Assembly: GCF_004134825.1 (NCBI RefSeq)
Contig: NZ_SDPN01000007.1
Location: 1-64,000, forward strand
Length of the DNA: 64,000 nucleotides
DNA from: Agromyces albus
Lineage (GTDB): Bacteria; Actinomycetota; Actinomycetes; Actinomycetales; Microbacteriaceae
Reading direction: 5' to 3'
Every line of letters starts with the position of its first letter. The first letter of the stretch is position 1. Positions 7,414 through 15,553 of this stretch are shown piece after piece. The notes beneath the pieces are model-generated. The model worked only from the letters and a program-made list of their open reading frames with translations. It ran no database searches and was not told the origin of the DNA. Both the position numbers and the translations under genes were made by a program.

Positions 7414-8778
7414 ATGACCACGCGCCGGTACCGCACGCTCACCGGCGCGTTCGCGACCTTCGCGCTCTTCACGGTGCTCGCGGGCCAGTTCTGGCGCAAC
7501 CTGCTGGGCTGGTGGGGCTCCGGCATCGTCGACCTCCTCGTCGTCGGCGGCGCCGTCGCCCTCGTCGTCGCCGCGCGACCCCGATGGAACTGGCGCCGCA
7601 TCCCGAAATCGACGCTCGTCTTCGTGCTCATCGCCGTGCTCTCGATCGCGTGGTCGTACTACCCCGGCGCGTCGGCTCTCGGCGTGCTCATCACGCTCGT
7701 CACGACGTTCGTCGCCGTCGCGCTCGCCCTCTGCCTCTCCTGGACCCAGCTCGTGCGCGCCCTCGGCGGCGCGATCAAGTGGATCCTGGGCCTCTCACTC
7801 GCCTTCGAACTCTGGATCGCCGTGATCGTGCGCGAACCGGTGCTGCCGATCTTCCCCGACTTCGACCCCGGCGCAGAGCAGGTGCCCATGGCCTTCTACT
7901 GGTCTCGCGGACTGCTGTTCGACGGCGGACCGATCGAGGGCATCGTCGCCAATCGCAACCTGCTCGGCATGACCGCCCTCCTCGGGCTCATCGTCTTCAG
8001 TGCGCTCCTCGCCGCCGGCAGCATGCGCCGGGCGCAGGGCATCGGCTGGCTCATCGTCGCGGGGCTCACCGTGCTGCTCACCCGCTCCGCCACCGTCGCG
8101 CTCGTCGCGGTCGTCGTGCTCGCGGCATTCGGCTTCGCGATGTGGGCGAGGCGGGTCGGGCCCGATCGGCGGCGCCGCGTGTATGCGACCGCCGCGGGCG
8201 CGCTCGTGGCATCCGTCGTGCTGCTCGTCGTGTTCTGGAGCCGGTTGACCGACCTCTTCGGCAAGAGCGAAGACCTCACCGGCCGCTTCGACATCTGGAA
8301 CGCCGTGGCCGGGCTCGCCGCCGAGCGGCCGTGGTTCGGGTGGGGATGGGTGAGCTACTGGGTGCCCTGGGTCGAGCCGTTCGACGGGCTCGCCGTGCGC
8401 AAGGGCGTCACCTACCTCCAGGCGCACAACGCCTGGCTCGACGTCTGGATGCAGCTCGGGGTGATCGGCGTCATCGCGTTCGCCTCGATCGTCATCGGCG
8501 CGCTCTGGCGCTCGTGGTTCCTCGCGGTCGACCAGCCGATGGAGGTCACCGGGCGGCCGCTGCCGCACTCCGCCGCCGCACTCGTCCCGCTGCTCGTGCT
8601 CGTCGCCCTCATCGGCCAGAGCCTCGCCGAGAGCCGCATCCTCATCGAGGGCGGCTGGGTGCTGCTCATCGCGATCGCCTGGTCGACGAAGCAGCGCCAA
8701 TGGGCGCCAGAGCCGTTGCCGGCCGAGCCGCCACCGGTCCGGGCATCGCGGATGCCGCCGGCAGAGGCGGCCCAATGA
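7414..8778 (+). CDS. O-antigen ligase/polymerase-like membrane protein (copy 1)
   Basis: This 454-residue polytopic protein has about ten to twelve hydrophobic spans. A large hydrophilic loop before the last spans contains GRFDIWNAVAGLAAERPWFGWG and AHNAWLDVWMQLGVIG, the pattern of the Wzy_C/O-antigen ligase family (WaaL, Wzy). Such proteins join polyprenyl-linked sugar chains on the outer face of the membrane. The ATG at 7414 is chosen because the upstream frame runs back into the previous gene and TAGCCT is 7 bases away. A paralogue follows 31 bases downstream. Whether it polymerises repeats or ligates chains to wall or protein cannot be told. Confidence 0.82.
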   Translation: MTTRRYRTLTGAFATFALFTVLAGQFWRNLLGWWGSGIVDLLVVGGAVALVVAARPRWNWRRIPKSTLVFVLIAVLSIAWSYYPGASALGVLITLVTTFVAVALALCLSWTQLVRALGGAIKWILGLSLAFELWIAVIVREPVLPIFPDFDPGAEQVPMAFYWSRGLLFDGGPIEGIVANRNLLGMTALLGLIVFSALLAAGSMRRAQGIGWLIVAGLTVLLTRSATVALVAVVVLAAFGFAMWARRVGPDRRRRVYATAAGALVASVVLLVVFWSRLTDLFGKSEDLTGRFDIWNAVAGLAAERPWFGWGWVSYWVPWVEPFDGLAVRKGVTYLQAHNAWLDVWMQLGVIGVIAFASIVIGALWRSWFLAVDQPMEVTGRPLPHSAAALVPLLVLVALIGQSLAESRILIEGGWVLLIAIAWSTKQRQWAPEPLPAEPPPVRASRMPPAEAAQ

Positions 8779-8809
8779 CCGTGCCCCGGCGAGAGGCGGG
8801 CCCACGCCG

Positions 8810-10144
8810 ATGAGCTCAGCCGCCGGCGGTGCCGCCACTCGCTTCTGGCACGCCACGCGCGACTTCGCCGGGTCCGCGCGCTTCGCGCAGGCCGTCACCC
8901 TCACGGCCGTCGGGCTTGCCTTCAGCAGCCATGCCATCCGCAGTCTCATCGGCTGGCCGGGTCTTCTCGCCGCGCTCGCGGGCCTGCTCGTCTTGTGCGG
9001 AGCATCACTGGTCGCGAGGTGGCGGGCCGTCGAATGGTACGGAATCCTGCCATTGACGATCCTCGTATTCGTCGGCTGGTGCGCGGCATCCGTGCTCTGG
9101 AGCAGTGCACCGGGCTCGAACGCCCCGGCTTGGAGCGCGGTGCGGGCCGGATACCTCATCGCCTTCGCGTTCGCCGGCGTCTACGTCGCTCTCATGCGCG
9201 ACACGATCCAGATCGTGCGCGCCTTCGGCGACGTGATGCGGCTTCTCCTCAGCGTCTCCATCGCCCTCGAGGTGCTCTCCGGCATCCTGCTCGACCTGCC
9301 GATCGCCTTCCTCGGCATCCAGGGCGACCTCACGAGATTCGGCCCGATCCAGGGGATCTTCGGCTCGCGGAACATGCTCGGCTTCGTCGCACTCATCGCC
9401 CTGCTCACGTTCATCGTCGAATGGCGCACGCGCAGCGTGCTGCGCGTGCGGGCGATCGCCTCGATGTCGCTCGCCGCCGTGTGCCTCGTGTTCTCGGGCT
9501 CGCCGACGACGTGGGCGTCGCTCGGCGCGGCGCTCGTGGCGCTCGCGGCGCTCTACGGGCTTCGGCGCACCGCCGCGGCCACCCGTTGGCGCTGGCAGAT
9601 CGGCCTGCTCGTCGCCGCCATCGCCGTGATCGTGACCGCGTGGATCTTCCGGGTGCGCATCATCGAACTGCTCGACGCTCGCGCCGAGTTCGACGTGCGA
9701 CTCGAGGTCTGGCGTGAGCTCTCCCGGTACCTGAACCGCAACCCACTGCAGGGATGGGGCTGGGTCGGGAGCTGGCCCGATGCCGCGCCCTACCGGTGGA
9801 TCGAGCTGGCCACCGGGCGACCGCACTCGTCAGCGCTCAGCGCCTACATCGACGTCTACTTCCAGGTGGGCGTCATCGGCGCGCTCCTCTTCGTAGCGCT
9901 CGTCGGCGTCGCGTTCGTGCGCGCGTGGCTGCTCGCGTCGGCGCGACGCAGCGTCGTCTACCTCTGGCCGGCGCTCATGCTCGTCGTCATTGCCACGACG
10001 TCGTTCGCAGAGAGCTTCGCGCTCGCCGAAGGCGGCTGGATGCTGCTCGTGGTGTGCGCCGTGAAGGCCGCACGCGACATGAGCTGGCGCGACGCGCTCG
10101 CAGCAGGGCGACCTCCGGTGCCGGCGATCGAGCGGCTCGGCTGA
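8810..10144 (+). CDS. O-antigen ligase/polymerase-like membrane protein (copy 2)
   Basis: This 444-residue polytopic protein is paralogous in layout to the gene 31 bases upstream. It has multiple hydrophobic spans, an extracellular-type loop with DVRLEVWRELSRYLNRNPLQGWGWVGSW, and SALSAYIDVYFQVGVIGALLFV before the last spans, matching the Wzy_C/O-antigen ligase pattern. It also carries QGIFGSRNMLGFVALIALL, a motif resembling the NRNLLG stretch of copy 1. Likely co-transcribed with copy 1. The pair may divide polymerisation and ligation, or act on two glycans. Identity of the glycan is not visible. Confidence 0.8.
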   Translation: MSSAAGGAATRFWHATRDFAGSARFAQAVTLTAVGLAFSSHAIRSLIGWPGLLAALAGLLVLCGASLVARWRAVEWYGILPLTILVFVGWCAASVLWSSAPGSNAPAWSAVRAGYLIAFAFAGVYVALMRDTIQIVRAFGDVMRLLLSVSIALEVLSGILLDLPIAFLGIQGDLTRFGPIQGIFGSRNMLGFVALIALLTFIVEWRTRSVLRVRAIASMSLAAVCLVFSGSPTTWASLGAALVALAALYGLRRTAAATRWRWQIGLLVAAIAVIVTAWIFRVRIIELLDARAEFDVRLEVWRELSRYLNRNPLQGWGWVGSWPDAAPYRWIELATGRPHSSALSAYIDVYFQVGVIGALLFVALVGVAFVRAWLLASARRSVVYLWPALMLVVIATTSFAESFALAEGGWMLLVVCAVKAARDMSWRDALAAGRPPVPAIERLG

Positions 10145-10174
10145 CGACCGCACCCGCGCTCGAGTGCGACCGGG

Positions 10175-11197
10175 TCAGACCGGCTGGACGAGGTCGCGCA
10201 GCACGTCCTGCGCCCCCAGTCCGAACCGGTCGTACCGCCCGGTGCGCCATTCACGCACGACCGGGCCGAGTCGCGCGACGCGACGCGACGGCAGGCTGCT
10301 GCGCACGCGCTCATGCGCGAGCTTGTCGAGCACGCGCTCCGCGACCATCGGATTCCGGGTCGCGAGCTGGGGCAGTCGCTCGCTGAGCGCGCTCGCGCGG
10401 GCCAGCAGGCGCTCGTTGCGCTCGGTGCGCGGCGCGCGCAAGCGGCCGAACCGGCCACCGAGCCCGAGCCGCGTGACGCCGATCTGGTTGGCGTCGTGCT
10501 GGCGATAGTCGATGAGCGGTTCGTCGACCACCGCGAGCCCGCCTCCCACGGCGGCGACGACCGCGAGCCATTCGTCGTGCACCCACGAACGCGGAAACGG
10601 TGCCGCGCGCAGCACGAGCTCGCGACGGACCATCATCGTCGCGCCCGTCAGCACGTTGCGCTTCAGGAGCTCGTCGAACGCGGCATCCGATTCGAGGCGT
10701 CGCCGCAGTTGCGCGTCGACGCCGAGGGTCTCGAAGAGCGTGAAGCCGAGCGGTTCCCCGTCGTCGTCGACGAGCCGTGCCTCGGCGGCGACGAGCTCGG
10801 CACCGGCAGGTCGGGCGTGGGCGGCGAGTGCCCGCTCCACCCGGTCGGGGTGCCAGACGTCGTCTTGGTCGGAGAGCGCGATGACGTCGCCGGATGCCGC
10901 GAGCAGGGCCTGCTCGAAGTTCGCGGTCACGCCGAGCGGCGTGGGGTTGCGCAGCACGATGAGCGCCGGCGTCGCGGCATCCGCCGCCCGGTGCTCCTCG
11001 ATCACCCGTTCGGCCAGCTCGACCGTGCCATCGCCGGACGCGTCGTCGGAGAGCACGATCTCATCGACCGGATGCCCCTGGCCGAGGATGCTCTCGAGCT
11101 GCTCGCGCAGGTACCTCGCGCCGTTGTGCGTGCCGAGCGCGACGGAGACGCGCGGTGTCGCGGACCCCGGCGTCGGCGTGTCGTCAGCGGTGGGCAT
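10175..11197 (-). CDS. Family 2 glycosyltransferase, rhamnosyltransferase-like
   Basis: This 340-residue cytoplasmic GT2 starts RVSVALGTHNGARYLREQ. It has the metal/nucleotide motif SDQDDVWHPDR near residue 100, typical of rhamnan-type GT2 enzymes. TGATMMVRRE and a later SWVHDEWLAVVAAVGG provide the acceptor-side catalytic Asp region. I start it at ATG 11197; the longer frame upstream runs through the divergent gene. TACGAT at 11234-11239 on the minus strand may be its -10. It is convergent with the ligase-like pair (31-base gap) and divergent from the next GT2. Rhamnose transfer is an inference from motif style and the rml genes in the cluster. Confidence 0.82.
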   Translation of the reverse strand: MPTADDTPTPGSATPRVSVALGTHNGARYLREQLESILGQGHPVDEIVLSDDASGDGTVELAERVIEEHRAADAATPALIVLRNPTPLGVTANFEQALLAASGDVIALSDQDDVWHPDRVERALAAHARPAGAELVAAEARLVDDDGEPLGFTLFETLGVDAQLRRRLESDAAFDELLKRNVLTGATMMVRRELVLRAAPFPRSWVHDEWLAVVAAVGGGLAVVDEPLIDYRQHDANQIGVTRLGLGGRFGRLRAPRTERNERLLARASALSERLPQLATRNPMVAERVLDKLAHERVRSSLPSRRVARLGPVVREWRTGRYDRFGLGAQDVLRDLVQPV

Positions 11198-11255
11198 GGA
11201 GAGGGATCCTGTCGATACGCGGAGCGGCCACCTCATCGTACAGAATGAGTGCATT

Positions 11256-12128
11256 GTGAATCTCGGTCTCGTGGTCTCGACGCTCGGGCGCGCCGAGCCG
11301 CTCGAGCGATTGCTCCGGTCGTTGTCCGCGCAGGTCCGCCCCGATGACCGGCTGGTGCTCGTGGCGCAGGACCATCTCGCCGAGGTGGAGCGACTCGCTG
11401 AGATGTTCCGCGGCAACGCGTTCGTCATCGAGGTCACGACGTCGCCGCGGGGCGCCTCACGCGGCAGGAACGCCGGCGTCGCGGCCCTTCCTCCCGGCGA
11501 TCGCCTCCTGCACTTCCCGAACGACACGACCTGGTACCCCGACGGGAGCCTCGATGCCATCCGCGCCGAGGCGTCCTCGCTCGAAGCCGGCGCCCTCACC
11601 GTCGTCGACGAGCACGGTCCGAAGTTCTCGCTGCCAGACGACGGCGCACCCCTCGACCGCTGGAATGTCTGGACGGTCATCGAGATGGGACTCCTGATCC
11701 GCCGCTCGGTGTTCGAGGAGCTCGGCGGATTCGACCCCGACCTCGGCACCGGAGCGCCGTCGCCGTGGCAGGCCGGCGAGGCGACCGACCTGCTGCTCCG
11801 GCTGATCGAGCGCAGGCCCGACCTCGCCCGGTCATTCGGCTGGCTCCCGCCCGAGGTCGCGGTCGGCGGCATCGCCGACGCGAGGGGCCTCTCGGCGGCG
11901 GAGCGACGCCGGAAGCTGCGCGCCTACGGCCGTGGACTCGGCCGGCTCGTGATGCGCCACAGCTACCCGTGGTGGTGGCGGCTGGCGTTCGTCTTCGGCG
12001 GGATCGCGTTCGGTCTCCGTCACCGCACGACGAACACCGTCCCCGACGGGTGGTGGGTGTTCCTCGGTCGCGCCGAGGGCATGCTGGGGCACACGATCGG
12101 CGGCTCGAGCACGGCGGTGACCCGATGA
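11256..12128 (+). CDS. Family 2-like glycosyltransferase
   Basis: This 290-residue protein starts with VNLGLVVSTLGRAEPLERLLRS, a GT2 opening. It has ASRGRNAGVAALPPGDRLLHFPNDTTWYP, where FPND takes the place of DxD, and an acceptor segment SVFEELGGFDPDLGTGAPSPWQAGEATDLLLR. The GTG at 11256 is the best start; no earlier ATG or GTG gives a family-like N-terminus. Its stop overlaps the next start as ATGA, so it is translationally coupled to a flippase-like gene and then to a GT4 gene. This forms a three-gene operon for one glycan step and its export. Sugar specificity unknown. Confidence 0.78.
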   Translation: MNLGLVVSTLGRAEPLERLLRSLSAQVRPDDRLVLVAQDHLAEVERLAEMFRGNAFVIEVTTSPRGASRGRNAGVAALPPGDRLLHFPNDTTWYPDGSLDAIRAEASSLEAGALTVVDEHGPKFSLPDDGAPLDRWNVWTVIEMGLLIRRSVFEELGGFDPDLGTGAPSPWQAGEATDLLLRLIERRPDLARSFGWLPPEVAVGGIADARGLSAAERRRKLRAYGRGLGRLVMRHSYPWWWRLAFVFGGIAFGLRHRTTNTVPDGWWVFLGRAEGMLGHTIGGSSTAVTR

Positions 12129-13297
12129 CCGAGCCGATGCCGGGTCCGATGCGACTGCGAGGAGCGGCGCTGAGCCTCATCACGCTGCTCGGCGGCGTGT
12201 CGCTCGCGGTCATCCCGGCGGCGACCGTCTCGATCTCCTCGCGCCTGTTCACGGTCGACGAGCAGGGCTTCCTCGCGGTCGCGGTGCTCGTCGCCACCTT
12301 CGCCGGGCAGCTGACCTTCGCGGTCGTCGTCGAGTCCAGGCTGAGCTCGGCGGCGACCGAGCGCCGCGTCGTCTTCCCCCTCTGGCTCGCGGCGATCTCG
12401 GTCGTGACCGCCGTCGTCGTCGCGGTCCTCCCGCCCACCGCCGTCGTGCTCGCCATCGGTCTCCCGATCCTCATCGCGGCGCTCGAGGTCGGTCGTGGCG
12501 TGTCGGTCGCCGAGCGACTCGACCGGCGCGAGATCGTGGCCTCCATCGCCGTGGGCTCCGGCGCCCTCGTCGGCGTGCTCGCAGGATTCGCCGGGCAGCA
12601 ATGGGCCCTCGTCCCCCTCGTCGTCGGCATCGCGATCGCGACGTGCATCCGCTGCCTGCCGGTCGCGCACCGGCCGAGCCGGCCCGAGCCGGCGGTCATG
12701 GGCTGGGTCATCGCCGACACCGCGATCACGGGCGTCGTCTACCCGCTCCTGAACGCGATGATCCTCGCGTTCCTCGGCTCGACCGATGCGGTGCTGTTCG
12801 CCTCGATCGCCACCGTGTCGGGACTGCTCGCGATCCCGCTCAACTTCATGCGGCTCCGGCTCCTCAAGCAGCACTCGCGGCTCGATATCGTCGTCTCGGC
12901 GGCATCCGTGCTCGCAGCGGTGGTGGCGCTCCTCGTGCTCGAGCTCGCCGGCGCCTTCGGGTTCATCTTCGGGGCGGCGTGGGCGGGGTCGGCGACGCTC
13001 GTCCCCCTGCTCCTCGCGTGCGCGTGGCGCGCCGCGTCCCTCGCGACGACGATCCCGTTCGCCGCCCTGCGGCGTGCGGGGGCGGTGCGCCTGCTCACCG
13101 GCCTACGGGCCGTCGTGTCGGTCGTCACGTTCGCCCTCGCCGCGGCGGGCCTCGCCCTCGAGAGCCTGTCGGCCGTGTTCCTCGGGCTCCTCGTCGCCGA
13201 ACTCGCCTCGGCGGTCGTGTACGAGCTCGCGCGACGTCGCCGCCTCGAGCGCGGCATCCGTGAGGCCGCCGCCGTCGAGGCCGGAGGTGGCGCGTGA
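12125..13297 (+). CDS. Polysaccharide flippase-like (MOP superfamily) membrane protein
   Basis: This 390-residue, strongly hydrophobic protein has about ten to twelve predicted spans and no obvious enzymatic motif. Its segments (SLITLLGGVSLAVIPAATVS, YPLLNAMILAFLGSTDAVLF, LLAIPLNFMRLRLLKQH) have the feel of Wzx/MOP flippases, which move polyprenyl-linked sugars across the membrane. It overlaps the preceding GT2 by ATGA and the following GT4 by GTGA, so all three are translated together. It is shorter and less typical than the other Wzx-like protein at 18408-19697. An alternative is a general polytopic protein of unknown function. Confidence 0.62.
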   Translation: MTEPMPGPMRLRGAALSLITLLGGVSLAVIPAATVSISSRLFTVDEQGFLAVAVLVATFAGQLTFAVVVESRLSSAATERRVVFPLWLAAISVVTAVVVAVLPPTAVVLAIGLPILIAALEVGRGVSVAERLDRREIVASIAVGSGALVGVLAGFAGQQWALVPLVVGIAIATCIRCLPVAHRPSRPEPAVMGWVIADTAITGVVYPLLNAMILAFLGSTDAVLFASIATVSGLLAIPLNFMRLRLLKQHSRLDIVVSAASVLAAVVALLVLELAGAFGFIFGAAWAGSATLVPLLLACAWRAASLATTIPFAALRRAGAVRLLTGLRAVVSVVTFALAAAGLALESLSAVFLGLLVAELASAVVYELARRRRLERGIREAAAVEAGGGA

Positions 13298-14409
13298 AGC
13301 GCGTGCTCGTCGACCTGCTCTTCTTCACCGGCACGAAGGGCGGCATGGAGTCCTACGTCCGGGAGGTCTACTCGCGACTCTCCCTCGACGACCCCGAGCT
13401 CGAATACGTCGCCCTGGCCTCGAGCGAGCTGGCTGCCGCCGACGTCTCCTGGTTCCCCGGGAGGGTGATCGACTCGGGCGTGAGCGGGGAGAACCGAGTG
13501 GCGTGGGCGCGCGGCGAGCTCTTCGCGGTGGCCCGGGCGGCACGGCGGCACGGCGCCGACCTCGTGCACTGCCCGGCGAACTTCGGCCCGATGCGGTCGC
13601 GCGTCCCCGTGGTGCTGACGCTCCACGACCTGCTCGCGTTCCGGCATCCCGAGTACGTTCCGGGTGCGTACGCGCGCATCATCCGCACGATGATCCGCCT
13701 CGCTGCACGCGCGGCACGACGCATCATCACCGCGAGCGAGTCATCGCGCGCCGACATCGTCTCCCTCCTCGGCATCTCCCCTGAGCGCGTGATCCTGACG
13801 CCGCTCGCCGGGTCGATACCCGACGGGTCGGCGCCCGCCGGCGTCGCCTCCGTTCGCCGGCTCGACACCCAGCTGCTCGCCGTCGGGAACCGGATGCCGC
13901 ACAAGGGGTTCGAGACCCTGCTCGAAGCGCTCGCCCGCATCGACCCCGAGCGCCGGCCCTCCCTCGTCGTCACCGGAAGCCACGGCGACGATCCGCTCGC
14001 ACCCGTGGTCGAGCGGCTCGGGCTCGGCGACCACGTCGACCTCCGCGGCTGGCTGAGTGGCGACGAGCTCGAGCAGTTGTACGCGGAGTCGACCGCGCTC
14101 GTGTTCCCGACCCGGTTCGAGGGCTTCGGCCTCCCGCCGCTCGAGGCCATGGCCCGCGGCTGCCCCGTGATCGTCTCCGACATCCCCGTCATGCACGAGG
14201 TCGCGGGCGATGCCGCGGTCTACGCCGACCCGGCCGACCCCGACGCGATCGCGCGCGCGATCCGATCCGTGCTCGACTCACCGGCGGAACGCGAGCGGAT
14301 GTCCCGCGCCGGTCTCGCCCGTGCCGCCGGGTACTCGTGGGAGAAGACCGCCGCCGCCACGCGCGACGCCCTGCTCGAGACGGTCTCCTCGCCCGTCACC
14401 GACCGCTGA
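13294..14409 (+). CDS. Family 4 (GT-B) glycosyltransferase
   Basis: This 371-residue retaining transferase shows features of the GT4 group. LVHCPANFGPMRSRVPVVLTLHDLLAF and ASESSRADIVSLLGI lie in the N-terminal half, and TRFEGFGLPPLEAMARGCPVIVSD provides the C-terminal donor-binding EGFGLP...E motif. Mannosyl- or glucosyltransferases of this kind act on the cytoplasmic membrane face. The GTG start at 13294 overlaps the flippase stop as GTGA. It opens with GTKGGMESYVREV, the glycine-rich acceptor loop. Its end overlaps the end of the convergent GT4 gene by 14 bases. Confidence 0.88.
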   Translation: MKRVLVDLLFFTGTKGGMESYVREVYSRLSLDDPELEYVALASSELAAADVSWFPGRVIDSGVSGENRVAWARGELFAVARAARRHGADLVHCPANFGPMRSRVPVVLTLHDLLAFRHPEYVPGAYARIIRTMIRLAARAARRIITASESSRADIVSLLGISPERVILTPLAGSIPDGSAPAGVASVRRLDTQLLAVGNRMPHKGFETLLEALARIDPERRPSLVVTGSHGDDPLAPVVERLGLGDHVDLRGWLSGDELEQLYAESTALVFPTRFEGFGLPPLEAMARGCPVIVSDIPVMHEVAGDAAVYADPADPDAIARAIRSVLDSPAERERMSRAGLARAAGYSWEKTAAATRDALLETVSSPVTDR

Positions 14410-15553
14410 CGGCGCGCCACCGGTCGAGGATCTGGTCGACCGACCGCTCCAGCGAGTGCTCCCGGCGTTCGCGCTCGAGCCACGACGACGTCGATCGACG
14501 CAGGTCGTCGCCGCCCAGCACCGCCCGCACGATCGCGTCGCCGAGCACTCCGGGCGCGACGGATGCCGCGACGAACCCGTTCTCGCCGTCGACGATCAGC
14601 TCGGCGGCGGCATTGTCCTCACCGGCGACGACCACCGACGGCGTGCCGTGCGCCGCGGCCTCCGCGACGACGAGGCCGAAGCCCTCCCTCGCCGACGGGT
14701 TCACGAGCACGGCGGAGGTGGCCAGCAGGGATTCGAGCTCGGCGTCATCGACCCTGCCGACGAACCGCACGACATGGGCGACACCCGCGGCGTCGGCGGC
14801 GTGACGAGCCGCTCCGGTCTGTGGGCCGAATCCGGCGACGACGGCCGCGAGATCGGGGATCGACTCGCGCGCCGCCGCAAGGGCCGCCGGAAGGGCCGCG
14901 AGTCGCTTGTCGGGGATGTGCCGTCCGACGAAGAGCACCACCGGCGGCTTCGCCAGAGCGGCCGAGGCATGCGCCGCGTCGCGGGCGAGGTCCACCAGGC
15001 CGAGCACGATGGGGTCGGCGCGCCGTCGGAGGCGCAGGAGGCGCGACCGGGTGAACATGCTGTTCACGATGTGGATCGCTCCGATGTTCACGCCGAGCCA
15101 TTGGAGCGCGAAGGCGGCCGTGCCGACGACGGCGCCCGAGTAATCGCGCCACTTCCGCCACGGCCAGATCTCGGGCCAATCGGTCGCGACTGCAGTGCGG
15201 GCCCCGAGCAGCGCGAGTCGGACCGCGAAGACGTTGAGGACCGGAAGCGCGGCGACGATCACGAGGTCGTAGGCGCCGCGGCGACGAACGAAATGACGGA
15301 ACAGCGAAACCGCGAACGCCACGGCACTCGAGATCGTGCGCGTTCCGCCTGCATCGGCGATCTCACCGCTCCAGACGCCGATCACGGAGAACCCGGCATC
15401 AGGACCCGCCTCGCGCCCACGGCGAGACACGTAGTCGACCGAGCTCCCCCGTCGGGCGAAGATCTCCGCCAGACGGCGATAGACGCGCTCGGCCCCGCCC
15501 GCATCGACGGGGAACACGCAGTCGTAGGCGATCGCGATCCGGGGCTCAGCCAC
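14396..15553 (-). CDS. Family 4 (GT-B) glycosyltransferase
   Basis: This 385-residue GT4 begins RIAIAYDCVFPVDAGGAERVYRRLAE, with the typical GGAE acceptor loop. It has VVLFVGRHIPDKR at the inter-domain link and NPSAREGFGLVVAEAAAHGTPSVV as the donor motif with the EGFGL...E pair. The GTG at 15553 lies inside the last codons of the upstream membrane-protein gene (8-base overlap), so they are coupled. It is the last gene of the minus-strand operon wzx, GT2, DUF2142, GT4 (19697 to 14396). It would add a sugar from a nucleotide donor on the cytoplasmic side; specificity unknown. Confidence 0.88.
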   Translation of the reverse strand: MAEPRIAIAYDCVFPVDAGGAERVYRRLAEIFARRGSSVDYVSRRGREAGPDAGFSVIGVWSGEIADAGGTRTISSAVAFAVSLFRHFVRRRGAYDLVIVAALPVLNVFAVRLALLGARTAVATDWPEIWPWRKWRDYSGAVVGTAAFALQWLGVNIGAIHIVNSMFTRSRLLRLRRRADPIVLGLVDLARDAAHASAALAKPPVVLFVGRHIPDKRLAALPAALAAARESIPDLAAVVAGFGPQTGAARHAADAAGVAHVVRFVGRVDDAELESLLATSAVLVNPSAREGFGLVVAEAAAHGTPSVVVAGEDNAAAELIVDGENGFVAASVAPGVLGDAIVRAVLGGDDLRRSTSSWLERERREHSLERSVDQILDRWRAVSGR

